Positions 21,491 through 34,694 are shown, counted from the first letter of the stretch. The stretch: 64,000 nt of DNA from Eupeodes corollae (GCF_945859685.1 NC_079148.1:140055133-140119132); one strand, 5' to 3'. Program-made: numbers and translations. Notes: generated from the sequence alone by a model not told the origin.

Positions 21491-23350
21491 ATGTTAGGTA
21501 AGGTAAGGTTGGAGTGGCTGTCCAGAAGACATTGAGGGCTGACGCACGTAGACCCCAAGGATCCATTGTGATACTACTAATGAGGTTACTCATGGGAGAG
21601 TAATGAACTTAAACAAACCATTTCGTACTTTTAATAAAGTTAGAGAGACATTTTGTGTCAATCGTTGCCAGTTCACTGGTATTATCGAAGAAAGTTATAC
21701 CTTCTAATGGAGAGTGCTGGACATGTACATAGAAGCTGTTGGACTGTTTCCTCTTCCTCCTCGTCCATGCAGCTTCTACAAAAGTTATTTGTGTAGAACC
21801 CTAGCTTCAGAGCATGTCTTCCTATTAGACAGTGTCCTGTTATTACTCCAATTGTAGAGCTAATACTTTGTCTGCTCAGGGATATCAAGCCTTTTGACAG
21901 TTTTAAGTCTATGCTTGGCCATATTTGCTTGGTTGCTAGGCAGGTAGTACTCTTTGACCATCTAGCATTTGTTGATTCTAGAGCATATTGTTTGAGAAGA
22001 TATTTGAATCTAGCAAGTGGTGTTTCTATGTTATGTTTTTGTCTAACATTAGGCAGAAGTGTTCCGTTTTTGGCTAGCTCATCGGCTTTGCGATTTCCCG
22101 GAATGTCTCTGTGGCCTGGCACCCAAATGAGGTGAATACTAAACTGTTCCGTCGTCTCATTCAGAGATAATCGACAATCGTAGACTATTTGAGAGTTTGT
22201 GGAGACAGACGCGAGAGATTTAAGAGCGGCTTGGCTGTCCGAGAAGATTCGTATATCCTTACAAGATATAATGTTTTTTTTTGAGCCAGGATAGTGCTTC
22301 TTTCATCGCCATTACTTCTGCCTGGAATACACTACATTGATTGGGAAGTCTATAGGATTGACTGAGATTCAGTTGTTCCGAATAGATACCACTTCCAATT
22401 TCGTGATCGGTCTTTAAACCGTCTGTATAGAAGTGTACCGCATCGTCTTCCAGGGGTCTCTCTTCTTCCCAGGAGGATCTTGAAGGGATGGACACATGGA
22501 GGTTTTTACCGAATACTATTTTTGGGGTGGTATAGTCAAAGCGATCTGGGATAGATCTGAAACTGTCTAGAATAGTAGTATGTCCAGTATTGTTACTGGT
22601 CCATTGAGAGGTGGCTCTAAGCCTTACACATGAGTTGGCAGCCACCTTTCTGGAGAAGATGTCAAGTGGTGTTAGGTTTAAAAGCACTTCCAGTGCTGCG
22701 GTTGGTGTTGAGCAAAGTGCTCCTGTGATGCACATACCTGCTGACCGCTGGACTTTGATGAGCTTATTTAGATTTACCATCTTGTCCAGTGCGGTCCACC
22801 ATACTACAGCTCCATAAATGAATATCGGTCTAATTACCGAAGTGTATAGCCAGTGGGTTATTTTTGGGGAGAAGCCCCATTTTGATCCTATGGCCTTTTT
22901 AAAAGTAAAAAGCGCTACAGTAGCCTTTTTTACTCTTTCATCAATATATGCCTTCCAATTTAGTTTTTTGTCTAAAATGAGGCCTAAATATTTAGCTTGG
23001 TCAGAAGAGCTTAATGGTATTCCTCTAATCTTGGGTGGGCTAATCTGAGGAATTTTATATTTTCTCGAAAAGAGTATTAATTCTGTTTTATGTGGATTGT
23101 CGTCCAAGCCACATTGCTTAGCCTATTTAAGACATTTTGTAGGAGTTCCGAGTGAACTTGGGGTGCTTCCCAGACACGGATATTGCAACGTCGTCAGCAT
23201 AGGCAATCACCTTGAAACCCTCTGCTTCCAATGAAAGGTCGTATACTACCATGTTCCATAAAAGAGTTGAAAGGACCCCACCTTGGGGACTGCCTCGATT
23301 CACCGATCTGTTGGTAGTTAAACTTCTCATGCTAGAAGTTATAACTTATA
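21491..23350 (-). mobile_element. LOA-like non-LTR retroposon, 5' truncated
   Basis: On the minus strand this holds the 3' part of ORF2. Reverse transcriptase is at 23330-23127 (NRGSPQGGVLSTLLWN, motif B; IAYADDVAI, motif C) and the thumb at 23107-22650 (KTELILFSRKYKIP, AKYLGLILDKKLNWK, YGAVVWW). RNase H covers 22480-22090, with catalytic acids in FYTDG, QAEVMAM, IFSDSQAALKSL and GNRKADELA. The C-terminal knuckle is CRSCMDEEEEETVQQLLCTC. The YADD motif and RNase H acids are intact but frameshifts break the frame at about 23115, 22255 and 22125. It has a short 3' UTR with a GGTAAGGTAAGGTT-like tail (plus-strand view) at 21494-21511. ATGTTAG occurs at 21491-21497 and 23351-23357, a possible 7-bp target-site duplication. 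Confidence 0.8.
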
Positions 23351-26329
23351 ATGTTAGCCTGATATAATATTTAAAAAAAAGTATATACTTTAAAACTTAA
23401 CTAAATACCTAAGCAGACGCCCTTCTGTGCTTGCAAATTCTTATCAATGTCATAGTTCGTTTCTCTAAATTGTACAAAATAAACATAATTACCTTTGAGC
23501 TTAACACCACTAGAGAAAGTCGGATTAAATTTAAGGCCATACAAACTTATCCAAAAAGTGCAATATGCTAGAAAACTTAATAAAGCAACTTAGGCATTTT
23601 TGGAGTTTTTAATAAAAAATATAATAAATAGAAGTCCTTTATTCTTATTATTACCAAAACTTCTAATAATTCGTTGTTAAATTTGATTTAATTTTATGAT
23701 CTGAGTTGATAGCAGTTATTCATATGAATAAATGTTTCCTTATGAATTTTTTAACTAACCAGGTTAGGTTTTTGCTTTGTACACATGACTTCTGAATTCT
23801 TGTAATAAGTGCCTACCTATTATACTTGATTTTTTATCTCATTCAGTTAAATTTTACGACCGACACTTAATTTGAATAAACAAATTTCGCTTTGCAATTT
23901 TTTATTTCTTTGTTTCTTTTTATTTTGTTATATATTTTTTTATTTGTATTTCCAACGTGGGTGGAATTATGTCAGCCTTTTCTGCAGCGAGCCTTTTAGA
24001 TCTTTTATTAAAAAAACAAATCTCATTTCATAAATAAATATGTAACAAGAAAAAGAAACGAATTTTTGTATACCCTTCTGTCTTAGAACGGAAATAAAAT
24101 ACGTAGATTTCATCTAAAAACATCAAAAAGAAGTTAAATGCAAGGAAAAAAGGAAATTATACTACATAACCTAATACTGTAAAATGGAACTATGCCATAA
24201 AACCACAAACACAAAAATAATATACATATCGGTGGTAAATGTGTATTGTGTACATCAAATGCATAAAATGTTTAGTCAACCCAATTTATTCTTATTTTTC
24301 TTTTTATTATCATTTAATATGGTTTTTGTGGTATAAACGGCAGCGGCGACGTATTATAGTTGAAGTGTGTTGAATATGTTATGTTACATAATATGTGGTA
24401 GGTACATATGTTATAGATAACTGTAAGGAATTTCACATAATAATGTCCTGTGTCTGGATCCTGGATATAAGTACAATTTCCTGTTGCCTCAAATGGATAA
24501 CACTAAAAAAAGGGTTTATTTCATTTTATAGCTCACAAAATGTTCATTATATTATCATAGCAAAAATGGCCTCCTAAAACATCAAAGCTTTCGAATTTTA
24601 TATTCTTTGAGTATGTATATAGTTTTTTTTTTGTCGAAATACTGAACACATGTTGACATATGGGTCGGTAAAAAAAGATTATTGAGGGGCATGTTCTAAA
24701 GTTCAATGAGACTTTACCACATAACCTTGAATCGCTTCAATAAACTTGAATCAGACTTCTTTACAGGTCAAATTTGTTTTTGTTTTTGTTTTTTCTGGTA
24801 CTAATCTTATTTCAAATCAGGTTTTGAAATTTTCCAACAAAGCTTTTATGATTGAATAATATTTCTAATATTCACAAAAACAGTTTTGTTTTGCCATTTG
24901 TGATGCTAAACGAGTGTTGATAACCTTAATCAACAATTTTAAAGAGGATAGCTTTGGACAAATTTGAGAAACTATTAAAATGCCAATACTTAATGCATCA
25001 AACATTTTTATTTGCATTTTTTATACTTCAGTGAATTTTCGTCAAAATTGCTTAAAGCTTTAAATTTCTTTTACACATGGTCATTCATTATTTGGTTTCA
25101 AAATTACTTTACCAAAAAACTTCTCACACCATTATGGGTCGTATTATGTGGATCATGATCTTGAATCTATGGCTATAAGGATTACATAAACGCTTGCTGC
25201 GAACGCTGGAGAATTGCACAGAAGTAACATTTTTGACCTTATTTTTAAGCGCAACCTATGCCATCAGTAACATTTCTACTCCTTTCAAGTTTCCATACAG
25301 CTTTACCATAAAAATAAAATGCACGACTGGGTCGCACGAACTTGCTCCTGTATGCTAAGAGTATGTTTAAAAAAGTACTTATATAAGATTTAAAAATATA
25401 CCTGTAAATTAAGTTTGTCTTCAAAGATATAAATGCCATTATGTACAATTGTACATAATGAAAACCATAGTACTCTCATGAGCAGAAACTTTTAGGGCGA
25501 CCAGATGCATAGTCGTTGGCGTGGCTTCAGTATCGAAAGTGGAAAAATTCAGCGGGAGAAAAATATTATTTATGCATAAGCAGCCAGCAGAATAAGGGAG
25601 ATAATTAATTTTCGACCCAAAAAGTCTACACAATTTCCTTCATTCTATTTGAGTCTATCCTTGTATATATTTTCACATAAAGAGCTTCCATATGAAGGTT
25701 GATGAATTTGTATTTGTTTTATTTATATCAACGCACTTTACATAAAAAACAAAATGGCTTAATATTGTATCTAATAAGGGGATGAAACAAACTTTTGCAT
25801 GCTTACGTCAGCTGTTTAGGATCTTTTACCGATATTTGTTTTTATTTACATTCATAAGTCTGCTTTTACTTCGGTACGATCTTTGTATATGAAAAATGGT
25901 TTGTATTATGTATCTATAAGGCTACGATGCGATTCAAAGCTTTTTTCCTTTAGATAGAGCTTTATTGTAATTTCATATAAGAAGAATCAGGATGGAAAAT
26001 AAATAAGATAAGAAAGAGGCAGACCATGAATGTTTAAATTCTAAAGCGATCGCCTATTGGTTGTGTAGTTAGGTAGCAGGTATATAGTTCATTGGCGTGC
26101 TTAGCTTTATGCAGATAGATAGATAAGGACATGTTATGATGATAATGAAGGAATGTTATTGGTAGCTAAAAGGTACATACTACATTCCTTCTTTACTATA
26201 AGTTTTCAGCGCTAACATGGAGTTTTTACGTTCAGTTTATTTATTTTGTTAAAGTTTAAAAAAATAACAAGCATACGTACTAATTTAGATAAAAGCTAGG
26301 AATGTAATTACAATTTTGTCAAAATAATG
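23351..26329. other. AT-rich intergenic stretch, no gene seen
   Basis: No frame above about 67 codons, and none looks coding. No repeat family shared with the rest of the window was noticed. Confidence 0.5.
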
Positions 26330-27229
26330 CGCTCTTTGGGCTCATGCACAGTTAAAATATTAAAATATCAAAATTTCGCCGAAAAATAAGTTTGTTTTCA
26401 AAAATTTAAATGCCATTTTATAAATAAAAAAACATTTTATTTTTCAATTTTTTTTTATGAAAATCGTTAGAGCGGTTTTTTTTTTAAATTAATTTTTTAT
26501 ATATAAAATTTTTCAATTTTGTTCTAAAAATATTTTTGGTACGCAGTTGTTTAATGATTGTTAATATACGCTATACGTTTGAATTTCGTAAAAAAATGTT
26601 GAACCGTTTTTGAGATATCGAATTTTGAAAAAATAAAATTCAATATTTTTTTAAAAATCCAAACAATAAAAAATTGCACTTTTGATAATAAAATATTGTT
26701 AAAGCAATATAAGAGCTTATTCAGAAAAAAAATTATTGAAATTGGTTTATAAATTACTGAGAAAATTAAAAAACAAAATAACGGTTCTATGAGCGGTACC
26801 TTTCCTGAGCAATACAAAAATTTGTTTTTCTTATTAAAAGAAGCCAAGTTAAAAAATAAAATTTTAGAGAAAATTTAAAGAAAATCTATCGGTTTGTTTT
26901 TGAGAAAATTCGAATTTTCGTTTTTTGCCCAAAAATATTGTATGGTGGCCACTGTTAGTTTTGATCTTAAAAAAAAATGAAAAAAACGCCTAACGCGAAT
27001 CTGCTCAAAACCTTAACTTCCAAGTTTGAACTCAATCGACCCAATGGTTTAGGCTGTAGGAGCGTGGACAGACAGACAAAACCGACCGGACGGAATCGCG
27101 GGACCCACTTTTTTCGACTTGTCTACCATCGTAATATCATGTTTGATTAAAATCTCGAGTTCGAAATTTTGCACGAATGCAAAACTTGCCATATACATAG
27201 TTCCTATATGTCGCAAGTAATAAAAGTGA
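26330..27229 (+). repeat. Family-2 AT-rich repeat, longest copy
   Basis: This stretch aligns inverted with 12235-12930. Shared words in order are AAAATAACGGTTCTAT, GAGCAATACAAA, TTATTAAAAGAAGCCAAGT, CGGAATCGCGGGACCCACTT, AATCTCGAGTTCGAAATTTT. It ends CGCAAGTAATAAAAGTGA directly against the (TTAC)n tail of an RTE-like element. Shorter copies lie at 42640-42840 and 47335-47720. It has no coding frame. No terminal inverted repeat was recognised. Confidence 0.6.
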
Positions 27230-27230
27230 G

Positions 27231-29710
27231 TTACTTACTTACTTACTTAAGGTGGCGCTACAGTCCAGGGCGGACCTGGGCCTCAACCAACATGCGTACT
27301 CGTATATAGCCAGCTCGGTCCCTAGCTATCTGTCTCCAGTTTCGCACTCCAAGTTGGTTAAGGTCCTCTCCCACCTGGGTGTGCCACCTGAGTCGCGGTC
27401 TTCCTCTACTGCGCCGTCCCTCGGGATTGGATTCGAAGACCTTCCGGGCTGGAGCGTTGATGTCCATCCGCTCTACATGACCTAGCCATCTAAGCCGTTG
27501 GACTTTAATTCTGCTAACTAGGTCAGTGTCGCTGTACAGCCCGTACAGTTCGTCGTTTACAGCCCGTACAGTTCGTCGTTATATCTTCTTCTCCATTCTC
27601 CATCTATGCGTATGGGACCAAAAATCACCCGAAGAATTTTTATCTCGAAGCATACTAAGACGCTCTCATCTTTCTTTGACAGGGTCCAGGCCTCAGCGCC
27701 ATAAATGAGAACCGGGATGATGAGTGTCTTATAGATGATGATTTAACATGCTCGAGAGAGGACTTTGCTTCTCAATTGCCTTCTAAGTCAAAAGAAGCAT
27801 CGATTTGCAAGAGTTATTCTTCGTTTCCCCACAGCGCTGGTGTCATTGTCTGTGTTAAAAGCGGTGCCTAGGTAGACAAAGTCCTTAACTACCTCAAAGT
27901 TATAGCTGTCCATGGTGACGTTTTGTCCAAGACGTCGTTGTTCAGTGTCCTTTTTTGATGACAGCATATACTTGGCCTTGCCTTCATTGACTACTAAACC
28001 CATCATCTTCGCTTCCGTCGCAATGCTAAATAACGTTTCACTGACATCACGCTTTGCTTTGATCTTCCAATTATGTCAATATCATCTGCGTACCCGAGTA
28101 ATTGGATGGACCTTTGAAAGATTGTGCCTCTAGTGTTGATGGTTGAGTTTTGCACAATTCTTTCAAGAACGATGTTGAAGTAACCGCATGACATCGCCTT
28201 GTTTAAAACCTTTTTTGACATCAAATGCATCGGTAAGATCTTTTTCGACCTTGACAGAGCAGCGTGCATTCTCCGTCGTCATTCTGCACAAACGGACAAG
28301 TTTGGCCAAAACTAGACATGGCTGTGTAGAGCTCTTCCTGTGGATGCTGTCATACGCAGCTTTAAAATCGGTGGGTATCGATTTGAAGTTCCTGGGTTTT
28401 TTAAAAGATCTTCCGTAGTGTGAATATTTGGTCGAATGGGGGCTTCCCTGGTCTGAAGCCACACTGAGAAGGATCTATCAGGTTGTTGACGAATGGCTTT
28501 AAACGTTCACATTATACTGGAGAGAGGATCTTAGGTGCAATGTTAAGGAGACTAAAGCCTCTGTAGTTAGCGCAATTTAGAGGTTCTCTTTTTTTATATA
28601 TATTGGGTAAACTATGGTGAGATTCCACTCATCGTGCATGCTTTCTTCCGACCATATTTTGCAGATGAGTTGGTGCATGCTCCCTACCAACTTATTGCCT
28701 GATCCCGCAGCTTTGTTTGACTTAAGTTTAGATAAAGCTATTTTCACTTCGTCAAGGTCGGGTAGGCGGAATTGTTGATCTGCGTCGCCGAGGTTGTGGA
28801 ATTGGGTTCGTCATAGCCGTTATATAATTTGGAAAAGTGGTCTTTCCATATTCTCAACATCGTCTGCGGTTCTGCTACGATGTTCCCCTGATCGTCTTTA
28901 CAGACTTCGGTTCGTAGCTGGTAGCCTTGGGAAGTTTTTTTACCTTTTGGTAAAATTAACGAACTTCATTCCTGTTGTGACATCGCTCTATCTCCTCGAT
29001 CGCGCGCTTCTCATGCTCTCTTTTTTCCATCTAAGAAGTCGGTGTTCCTCTCTACTCTTCTGCTCGAAGAGCTCACGAGCAGCTCTGGTCCTCCTGTGCA
29101 GCGACGTGTTGTATGCCTGTTGTTTTGCTGCGTGCGCTTGATGGCATTCGTCCTCAAACCAGGGGTTTCGATGTAGTGGCCGTGTGAAACCTAGCATTTC
29201 AGAGGCGGCATATCTGATGACTGCAAGGCAATGTTGCCACTTGTTTTCAATGATTAATGCAGGCAGCATAGGACTCCTTAAGAGGTTATTAGAGACTCGA
29301 TCGGAAAAGGACATGGCAGTCTCTTGCGATTATAGCCGTCTAACGTCAAAACTTCTCAAAGTACTTCCTTGTTTTGGCTTGAACCAGGATATCCGTTGCC
29401 GTACCTTAGCTACAACGAGGTAGTGGTCTGAGTCAATGTTGGCTGCTCGGAAACTTCTGATATCCTGTATACTGGAGATGTGTCGTTTCGTCGATCGCAA
29501 TGTGGTCAATCTGGATGACGGTTGATTGATCAGGAGATTTTTAGGTCCCCTTGTGGATATTGAGATGTGTGAACTGCGTACTAGCAACGCAGCTAATTTT
29601 GGCAAATAGGCAAATAAAAATGAGCTGTCTTGTGCCAATCGTGTGAACTTTGTCATACAACGATGAAGACAGAAATCATTCTCAAATGTGCAGATAATTT
29701 GTTCTGCCAC
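27231..29710 (-). mobile_element. RTE-like non-LTR retroposon, 5' truncated, with (GTAA)n 3' tail
   Basis: On the minus strand the order is the following. Endonuclease C-terminus from about 29640: THLNIHKGT, QIDHIAID, then after a frameshift near 29500 RHISSIQDIRSFRAANIDSD and HYLVVAKVR, which holds the SDH catalytic motif. Linker at 29314-28988. RT fingers at 28790-28530: LSKLKSNKAAGSGNKLVG, YKKREPLNCANYRG. Palm at 28462-28003: TDFKAAYDSIH (motif A), LLGYADDIDIIGRSK (motif C). Thumb at 28006-27500: MGLVVNEGKAKYMLSSKKD, DFVYLGTAF. C-terminus at 27467-27258: GRRSRGRPRLRW. The 3' end is four or more GTAA repeats (27231-27248), typical of RTE elements, which end in short tandem repeats. There is no RNase H. 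Multiple frameshifts make it inactive. Confidence 0.8.
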
Positions 29711-30639
29711 TTAATGACCGATCATAGTGACCAGTTAAAGCAGATAAGTACGACAGGAAGCAACCTCATGTGACAACGACATTAATTTAATATCTATAAT
29801 TGAAAGAAATTCATGCTTTTGGGAATACTCTTCTGCAGATTACAAGGACCACCAAAAGGGAGAAAATGCATGGCCAGATGTTGCTACTAAATGTTCTGGT
29901 CGTGACGTATATGAATGCAAAGCAAATGTAAATTTGTTGAAAATTAACAAAATGGCAACACTTTAACAAAAATATTTCTAGCTCCTTCAGGACTTAAGTG
30001 TGCACGCCTCTGTTGTAAATACAAAATTGAATATTTACTTTATTTAAAATTTATCATTGGCATTAAACAGAATAGTGCTGCTTTTAAGCCTATGTCCCCA
30101 TATTTCCATTTATGTAATAATTATATGCAAAATTGTACTTTTAGTCACATTTACATCAATTTGAATGAATTTCCCAATCACCAAAAAAAACAGATGAACA
30201 AATAAACGAGTGCATTGCATAATGACTGAGGATTATTACAACACACAAACAAAAAATCAAAATCCTATCACCCAAAACATCATCATGATGTGTTGATTTT
30301 AAAAACAAAATCCAAAGCGAGGGTTTTAATAATCAATAAATTCCTATTTCTATAAAATTTAATAGGAAATTTCAATTCAGAACACAACTATAAAAATCCA
30401 CAAGAATACCTAATTAGATTGCTAAGCTTCTCTGAACTCGGCCCGTTCTACAATAAAAGTACAATATACTACGTACAACATCCCATCACATCGTGCAAAA
30501 TCCTCTTTCTATATACTTTCAAAAAACAACAAAAATTGATATTAATGGAGAACGAGATTCGATTATTTTCTATACGTACAAACTACAACCTAACCTACAT
30601 CCAAAACTGACATCAATGTTCATTTCGTTTTGGCCAAAA
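29711..30639. other. AT-rich intergenic stretch, no gene seen
   Basis: No coding frame or shared repeat recognised. The 63-codon frame at 30419-30610 has no motif. Confidence 0.45.
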
Positions 30640-31130
30640 GTGATTCCGGTCTGATTTTTCATCTTTGTCGTTCAACATCATCGATATAGACTCCCGCCGC
30701 CGTACCAAAATACGCCCTCACATAGAATCCATCCATCCTAATGGCGATAGCTATTATAGTCATCGTCATCATCATCATCATCATCATCGTCGTCGTCATG
30801 GACTAGCTCTTCGGGCCAATGTCAATATTTGCAGCCAATAAAGCTAAAATGTTTTTTAGAAACGGATCTAGCTGTATGAAATACGCTCTCACGTTGCGTT
30901 AGGGTCATAAAGATAAAGCTACTTTTAAGGAATGGGGAGGGGCGATGGTTAGCAGGGAGGAGGGGGGTGGGTTAGTGTTTTCGGAACCTGAGACAAATAA
31001 GATTTCGTGTCAAGTTAAATGTGGAATGGAAAAGGATATTGTGTGGGCTAAGATGGATTTGTACGACAATCCAGAGGATACCATCGCATTTGGATCACTC
31101 GTGCGTATACTTAATATTTTTCATCTGTTT
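30640..31130 (+). other. Unrecognised coding-like island
   Basis: This patch is clearly less AT-rich than its flanks. Frame A (about 30640-30840) reads IDSRRRTKIRPHIESIHPNG, then a His/Arg run from a CAT/CGT repeat (30761-30799), then GLALRANVNICSQ and a stop. Frame B from 30903 reads GHKDKATFKEWGGAMVSREE, VFSEPETNKISCQVKCGMEK and DIVWAKMDLYDNPEDTIAFG. It is preceded by a TTAG (30899-30902) that could be a splice acceptor and followed at about 31100 by GTGCGTA, a weak donor. It may be one or two exons of an unrecognised gene or an old insertion. I cannot assign a function. Confidence 0.3.
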
Positions 31131-32439
31131 TAGTTTTTTTTTTGTCCTTAAACAATAATTTGCTATGATTTCATTCAATTTCAGAATTTTATTTTTAGAT
31201 TTTAATTTCTTTTTTTGGAAAGTGAGTTTTGATGTGGGTTATGTGTCTTGATGTCATTCAAAACCAGTTATCGTGCTTGATATCATTTTTATAAGCTTTC
31301 TTAATGCTGTTTTTTTCGATTTGTGAAATGTCCACCTTTTTGTTTTATTTATAGTCTAGTCTATTGAGGATTATTTTATGTCAATTTTAAGGACATTTTA
31401 ATCAAAGAATAAATGCTTTTACACAAAGTAAGTGTAACACATACAAAGTGTAGAAAAGCAACTGTGAGGGGCTTGTAGTTTATGTTGATAACAAAAAGCC
31501 TTGAATTATGTTGGCATGAACATGATTTCCTCCTTTTTCATAATATTTAATTAAACACATTTTAATCAAATATCTTCCGAAAAATCTACAGAACGAACAA
31601 AGTCACTTTAAAATCCTTTTGATATGAAAATGAGCTTTTGTTTTGATATTTTAAGTAGAGATACAAAATCAATCATTTATGCTGTGTTCTGTCAAAAAAG
31701 TTAAAGTAATATACAGTTTCTTGAATAACTTTAAAAGTCCATTTTAGTTCACTTATGATTTACGACTAAATCTGGAAAATATTTTGAGAGATTTCTTACG
31801 TTGGAAAATGATTTTTCTATTAAAAGCTATGAAATAATTTGTGTGAAAATAAAATATTTTGACTAGTTTGAATCTTTACTGAGCTTTATCTGAGTACGCA
31901 CTAACATTTTCTAAAATGGTTTTTAATTCTTTTTTTTTTCAAATATTGGTAGTTTTAATGACATCTGCCATTGTTAACAACAACCTTAAGATGTTTTAAG
32001 ATATAAAATCCAAAAAAATATACAACTAAAACTGTGAGTCTTGTTTTCGCCCACTTGTTAAAATTTCCTTTACGTATAGAAGAAGTTTGTGTTTTTGAGT
32101 CAACTTGAATCAAGCACTGGAAAGTTTAAATAAACACTTTTAATGTTTTACGTGAAATTCAATTTCTGACCTAAAATTTTAAGACAGAGATATGCCTAAG
32201 CAGTGTTTCAAAAGCTAAAATCGACTTGATTAGACACCAAGACCTAACCAGACGTGTCACAGCTGATAAAATTGGCTGGAGTCTAAATGGCTTTTATTCT
32301 TACATAAAAAATAAGGATTCGTACAGATAAAACATAAAGTTAATTAAAACATAACTGCCTCTGCATCTGATTCTTATGATTCTGGAGAAAAATCAAAACA
32401 AAAAATTGGCGTGTCCTGACTTCTATAGACAATTTTAAG
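31131..32439. other. AT-rich intergenic stretch, no gene seen
   Basis: No coding frame, RNA gene or shared repeat recognised. Confidence 0.45.
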
Positions 32440-33170
32440 AGTTATCAAACGAATTGAAATTTAGATAAAACCGCTATTTGACGAACAACTAAAAATGATG
32501 CTATTAGAGTTTCTCAAAACTCAAATAATAATCTGAGATGTTCAGACGATAAAAATATTTTATTTCGTTGGTTCTAAAACTTGTAGTAGTAGTAGTAGTG
32601 TGATTTTATTTAAAACAAAACATTGAAATACATTATGCATACTTAAACACAAAATATAGCATTGGCTTTTGCCGTCAGCCAAAAACTTGTATGTTCACTA
32701 TTTTAGAAAAATAAAAAGCTTCATCACAACTGTGAAGGAGGTGTTGTTATATTGAAAGCTGTGAGTTATTGTGGAACAGTTGAGGTTGAGGTCGTTTTAT
32801 CAAAAATTATTATATGAGATAATCTTGAAAAAAGATGTTGCTAAATAATTTAACATTTTTTGACCCATTATCTTGGCCTACCAACATGATAACGTTTCTA
32901 TTTACTCAGTGCGTATAATAAAAGCTTAAACTGAGGACCAAAATTTGCTCTTCTTTCAACAATTGCCGTACTTATCTGATCTAAGTATTATTATATATAC
33001 TTGGAAATGCTTAGTGCCACACACAAAAGATGCTGGACGTCAGTTTAAAGACAACGCAACCATAATTTGTGAAATTAAGTTAAAGTTTAGCGAAATGCCA
33101 ACAAACTGTTTGATTCATAACGGAATTATTGAACGAAATGATTTAAAATAACAATTGAAGTACCAACTAA
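32440..33170 (+). pseudogene. Possible Tc1-like transposase remnant
   Basis: Fragments in consistent order suggest a Tc1-type DDE transposase: RTTKNDAIRVSQN (about 32482-32520), then GGVVILKAVSYCGTVEVEVV (32740-32799, compare the usual G-G-S-V-M-V-W-G region), then LPYLSDLSIIIYTWKCLV and GRQFKDNATIICEIKLKF with MPTNCLIHNGI (32963-33122), which resembles the P-D-L-N-P-I-E-N-L-W region and C-terminus. Catalytic acids cannot be placed. A (TAG)n microsatellite lies at about 32583-32600. Assignment is tentative. Confidence 0.4.
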
Positions 33171-33322
33171 ATAACTTAATAGAAACTTTTTGTATTCAAA
33201 TTCAATAATATGATATTCTTAACCTATGATATTCAATTGGACGCGACAGTCGCAGTCATAAGTTATAGAGACTTTCAGACCATAGATAACAATAGTTTAA
33301 GTTATGATGTAATATTTAAGTT

Positions 33323-34520
33323 ATGGGCAATATTAAACGAATTTCAAAACTGTATGCTAACATAGACTGCAACCATATCAATGACCAGTTTGTGTCTTTA
33401 TCTCTTTCCAAAACACGTAATTTGATTGACTCTCATGGTTTTGCATCTGATTTTCTGAGTAATGAAATTGACTTTACTCGGTCCACAGATGAATATGTCC
33501 CCGAGGCGATGCTGTCCATTAAATCAGGCGCCGTAGGCATAGATGGGATCAATCCAAAGTTCTTGAAAATTGTACTTCCTAATATTCTAAAGTACATAAC
33601 TCATTTATTTAATTCTATATTAAACAGTTTTAAGTATCCGAGAATATGGAAATATCCTAAGATACGTCCTATCCCCAAGACTTTAAACTATGCTAACACA
33701 GCATATAGGTCTATTGCTATCCTGCCATTCCTATCTAAAGTCTTCAAAAAACTACTTAAAAACAGATGCAAGGACACATAACATACCATATCCTGCTAGA
33801 TACAAACCAATCCGGGTTTCGTGCAAAAAGAAGCTGTACAACGAGGCTTTTACTTGAGTGATGGACATGAATCGTGCTACATTCTTAACGTTGCTAGAAA
33901 ACTTAAGTATGAATTCAAATTCTTTAGTTTTGCGGTGAAACTTCTGCACTCATACTTATCTAATCCACAACAATGCGTTGCTGTAAGAAATCAGACATCT
34001 TCATTTCTGACAGTCCCAGCTGGGGTCCATCAGGGTTCTATTCTTGGACTTCCATTATTTTCACTTTACGACTGGTTAAATCTTTTCTGATGACGTCCAA
34101 TTATACTTGGACACTCTTGTAGAAAGCATAAGAAATGCTATTAGCTATGTTAATGATGATCTAGTTGTTATACAACAGTAGGCTCTCAAGCATAACCTCA
34201 CCCTCAATCCAAAAAAATTTAAACCTATTGTATTTACATACTCGCTCTTGATAATTCAAGTTTTCCACCGGTTCTGCTGGGTAGCTCAGTTATCGAATTT
34301 GTAACATCTGCTAGGAATCTTTGTACTACTTTTTACGAGACTTTAACTTGGACTCACCATGCAGCTACTACAATTGACAAGTTATATAGTGCTTTGCGTC
34401 CACTGTGCACATCACAAAGGTTTGTTACTGTCAGTAGTAAGATGTTGCTTGTAAGATCTCTTCAATTACCTATTCTGCTGAATGGATGTGAAGTGTGCTA
34501 AAGCGTTGACTCAAATACAA
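33323..34520 (+). pseudogene. CR1-like non-LTR reverse transcriptase remnant
   Basis: Frame 33323-33781 reads KSGAVGIDGINPKFLKIVLP, then WKYPKIRPIPK and YRSIAILPFLSKVFKKLL, RT fingers motifs 1-2. Frame 33821-34090 reads KLLHSYLSNPQQCVAVRNQT, then SSFLTVPAGVHQGSILGLPL, motif B (usually GVPQGSILGPLLF). It continues out of frame as FSDDVQLYLDTLV (34090-34130, motif C with FADD changed to SDD) and ends in NLTLNPKKFKPIVF (34197-34240). Motif A is lost. Wording of the motifs suits CR1 or a close Jockey relative. Frameshifts are frequent. Confidence 0.7.
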
Positions 34521-34694
34521 TGCGAAAACAACCAAGATTTGCTTGTTTGCAATCTGAATGTACATTTTTTGTTAATGCCACTCAATTATGGAACTCACTA
34601 ACTATTACAATAAAAATAATTAAAACAATTTCATTTTATTTCATGTTGTTTTTTAACTCATCTGACCAATGATGCTTAAGGTTATAATTAATAC

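Noticed and set aside
21491..21515. Telomere-like GGTTAGG words
   Set aside because: They are short, imperfect and sit exactly at the 3' ends of LOA-like elements, so they are element tails and not telomeric DNA.
28188..29423. Plus-strand frames of 76-115 codons
   Set aside because: They are antisense to the RTE-like endonuclease and reverse transcriptase on the minus strand.
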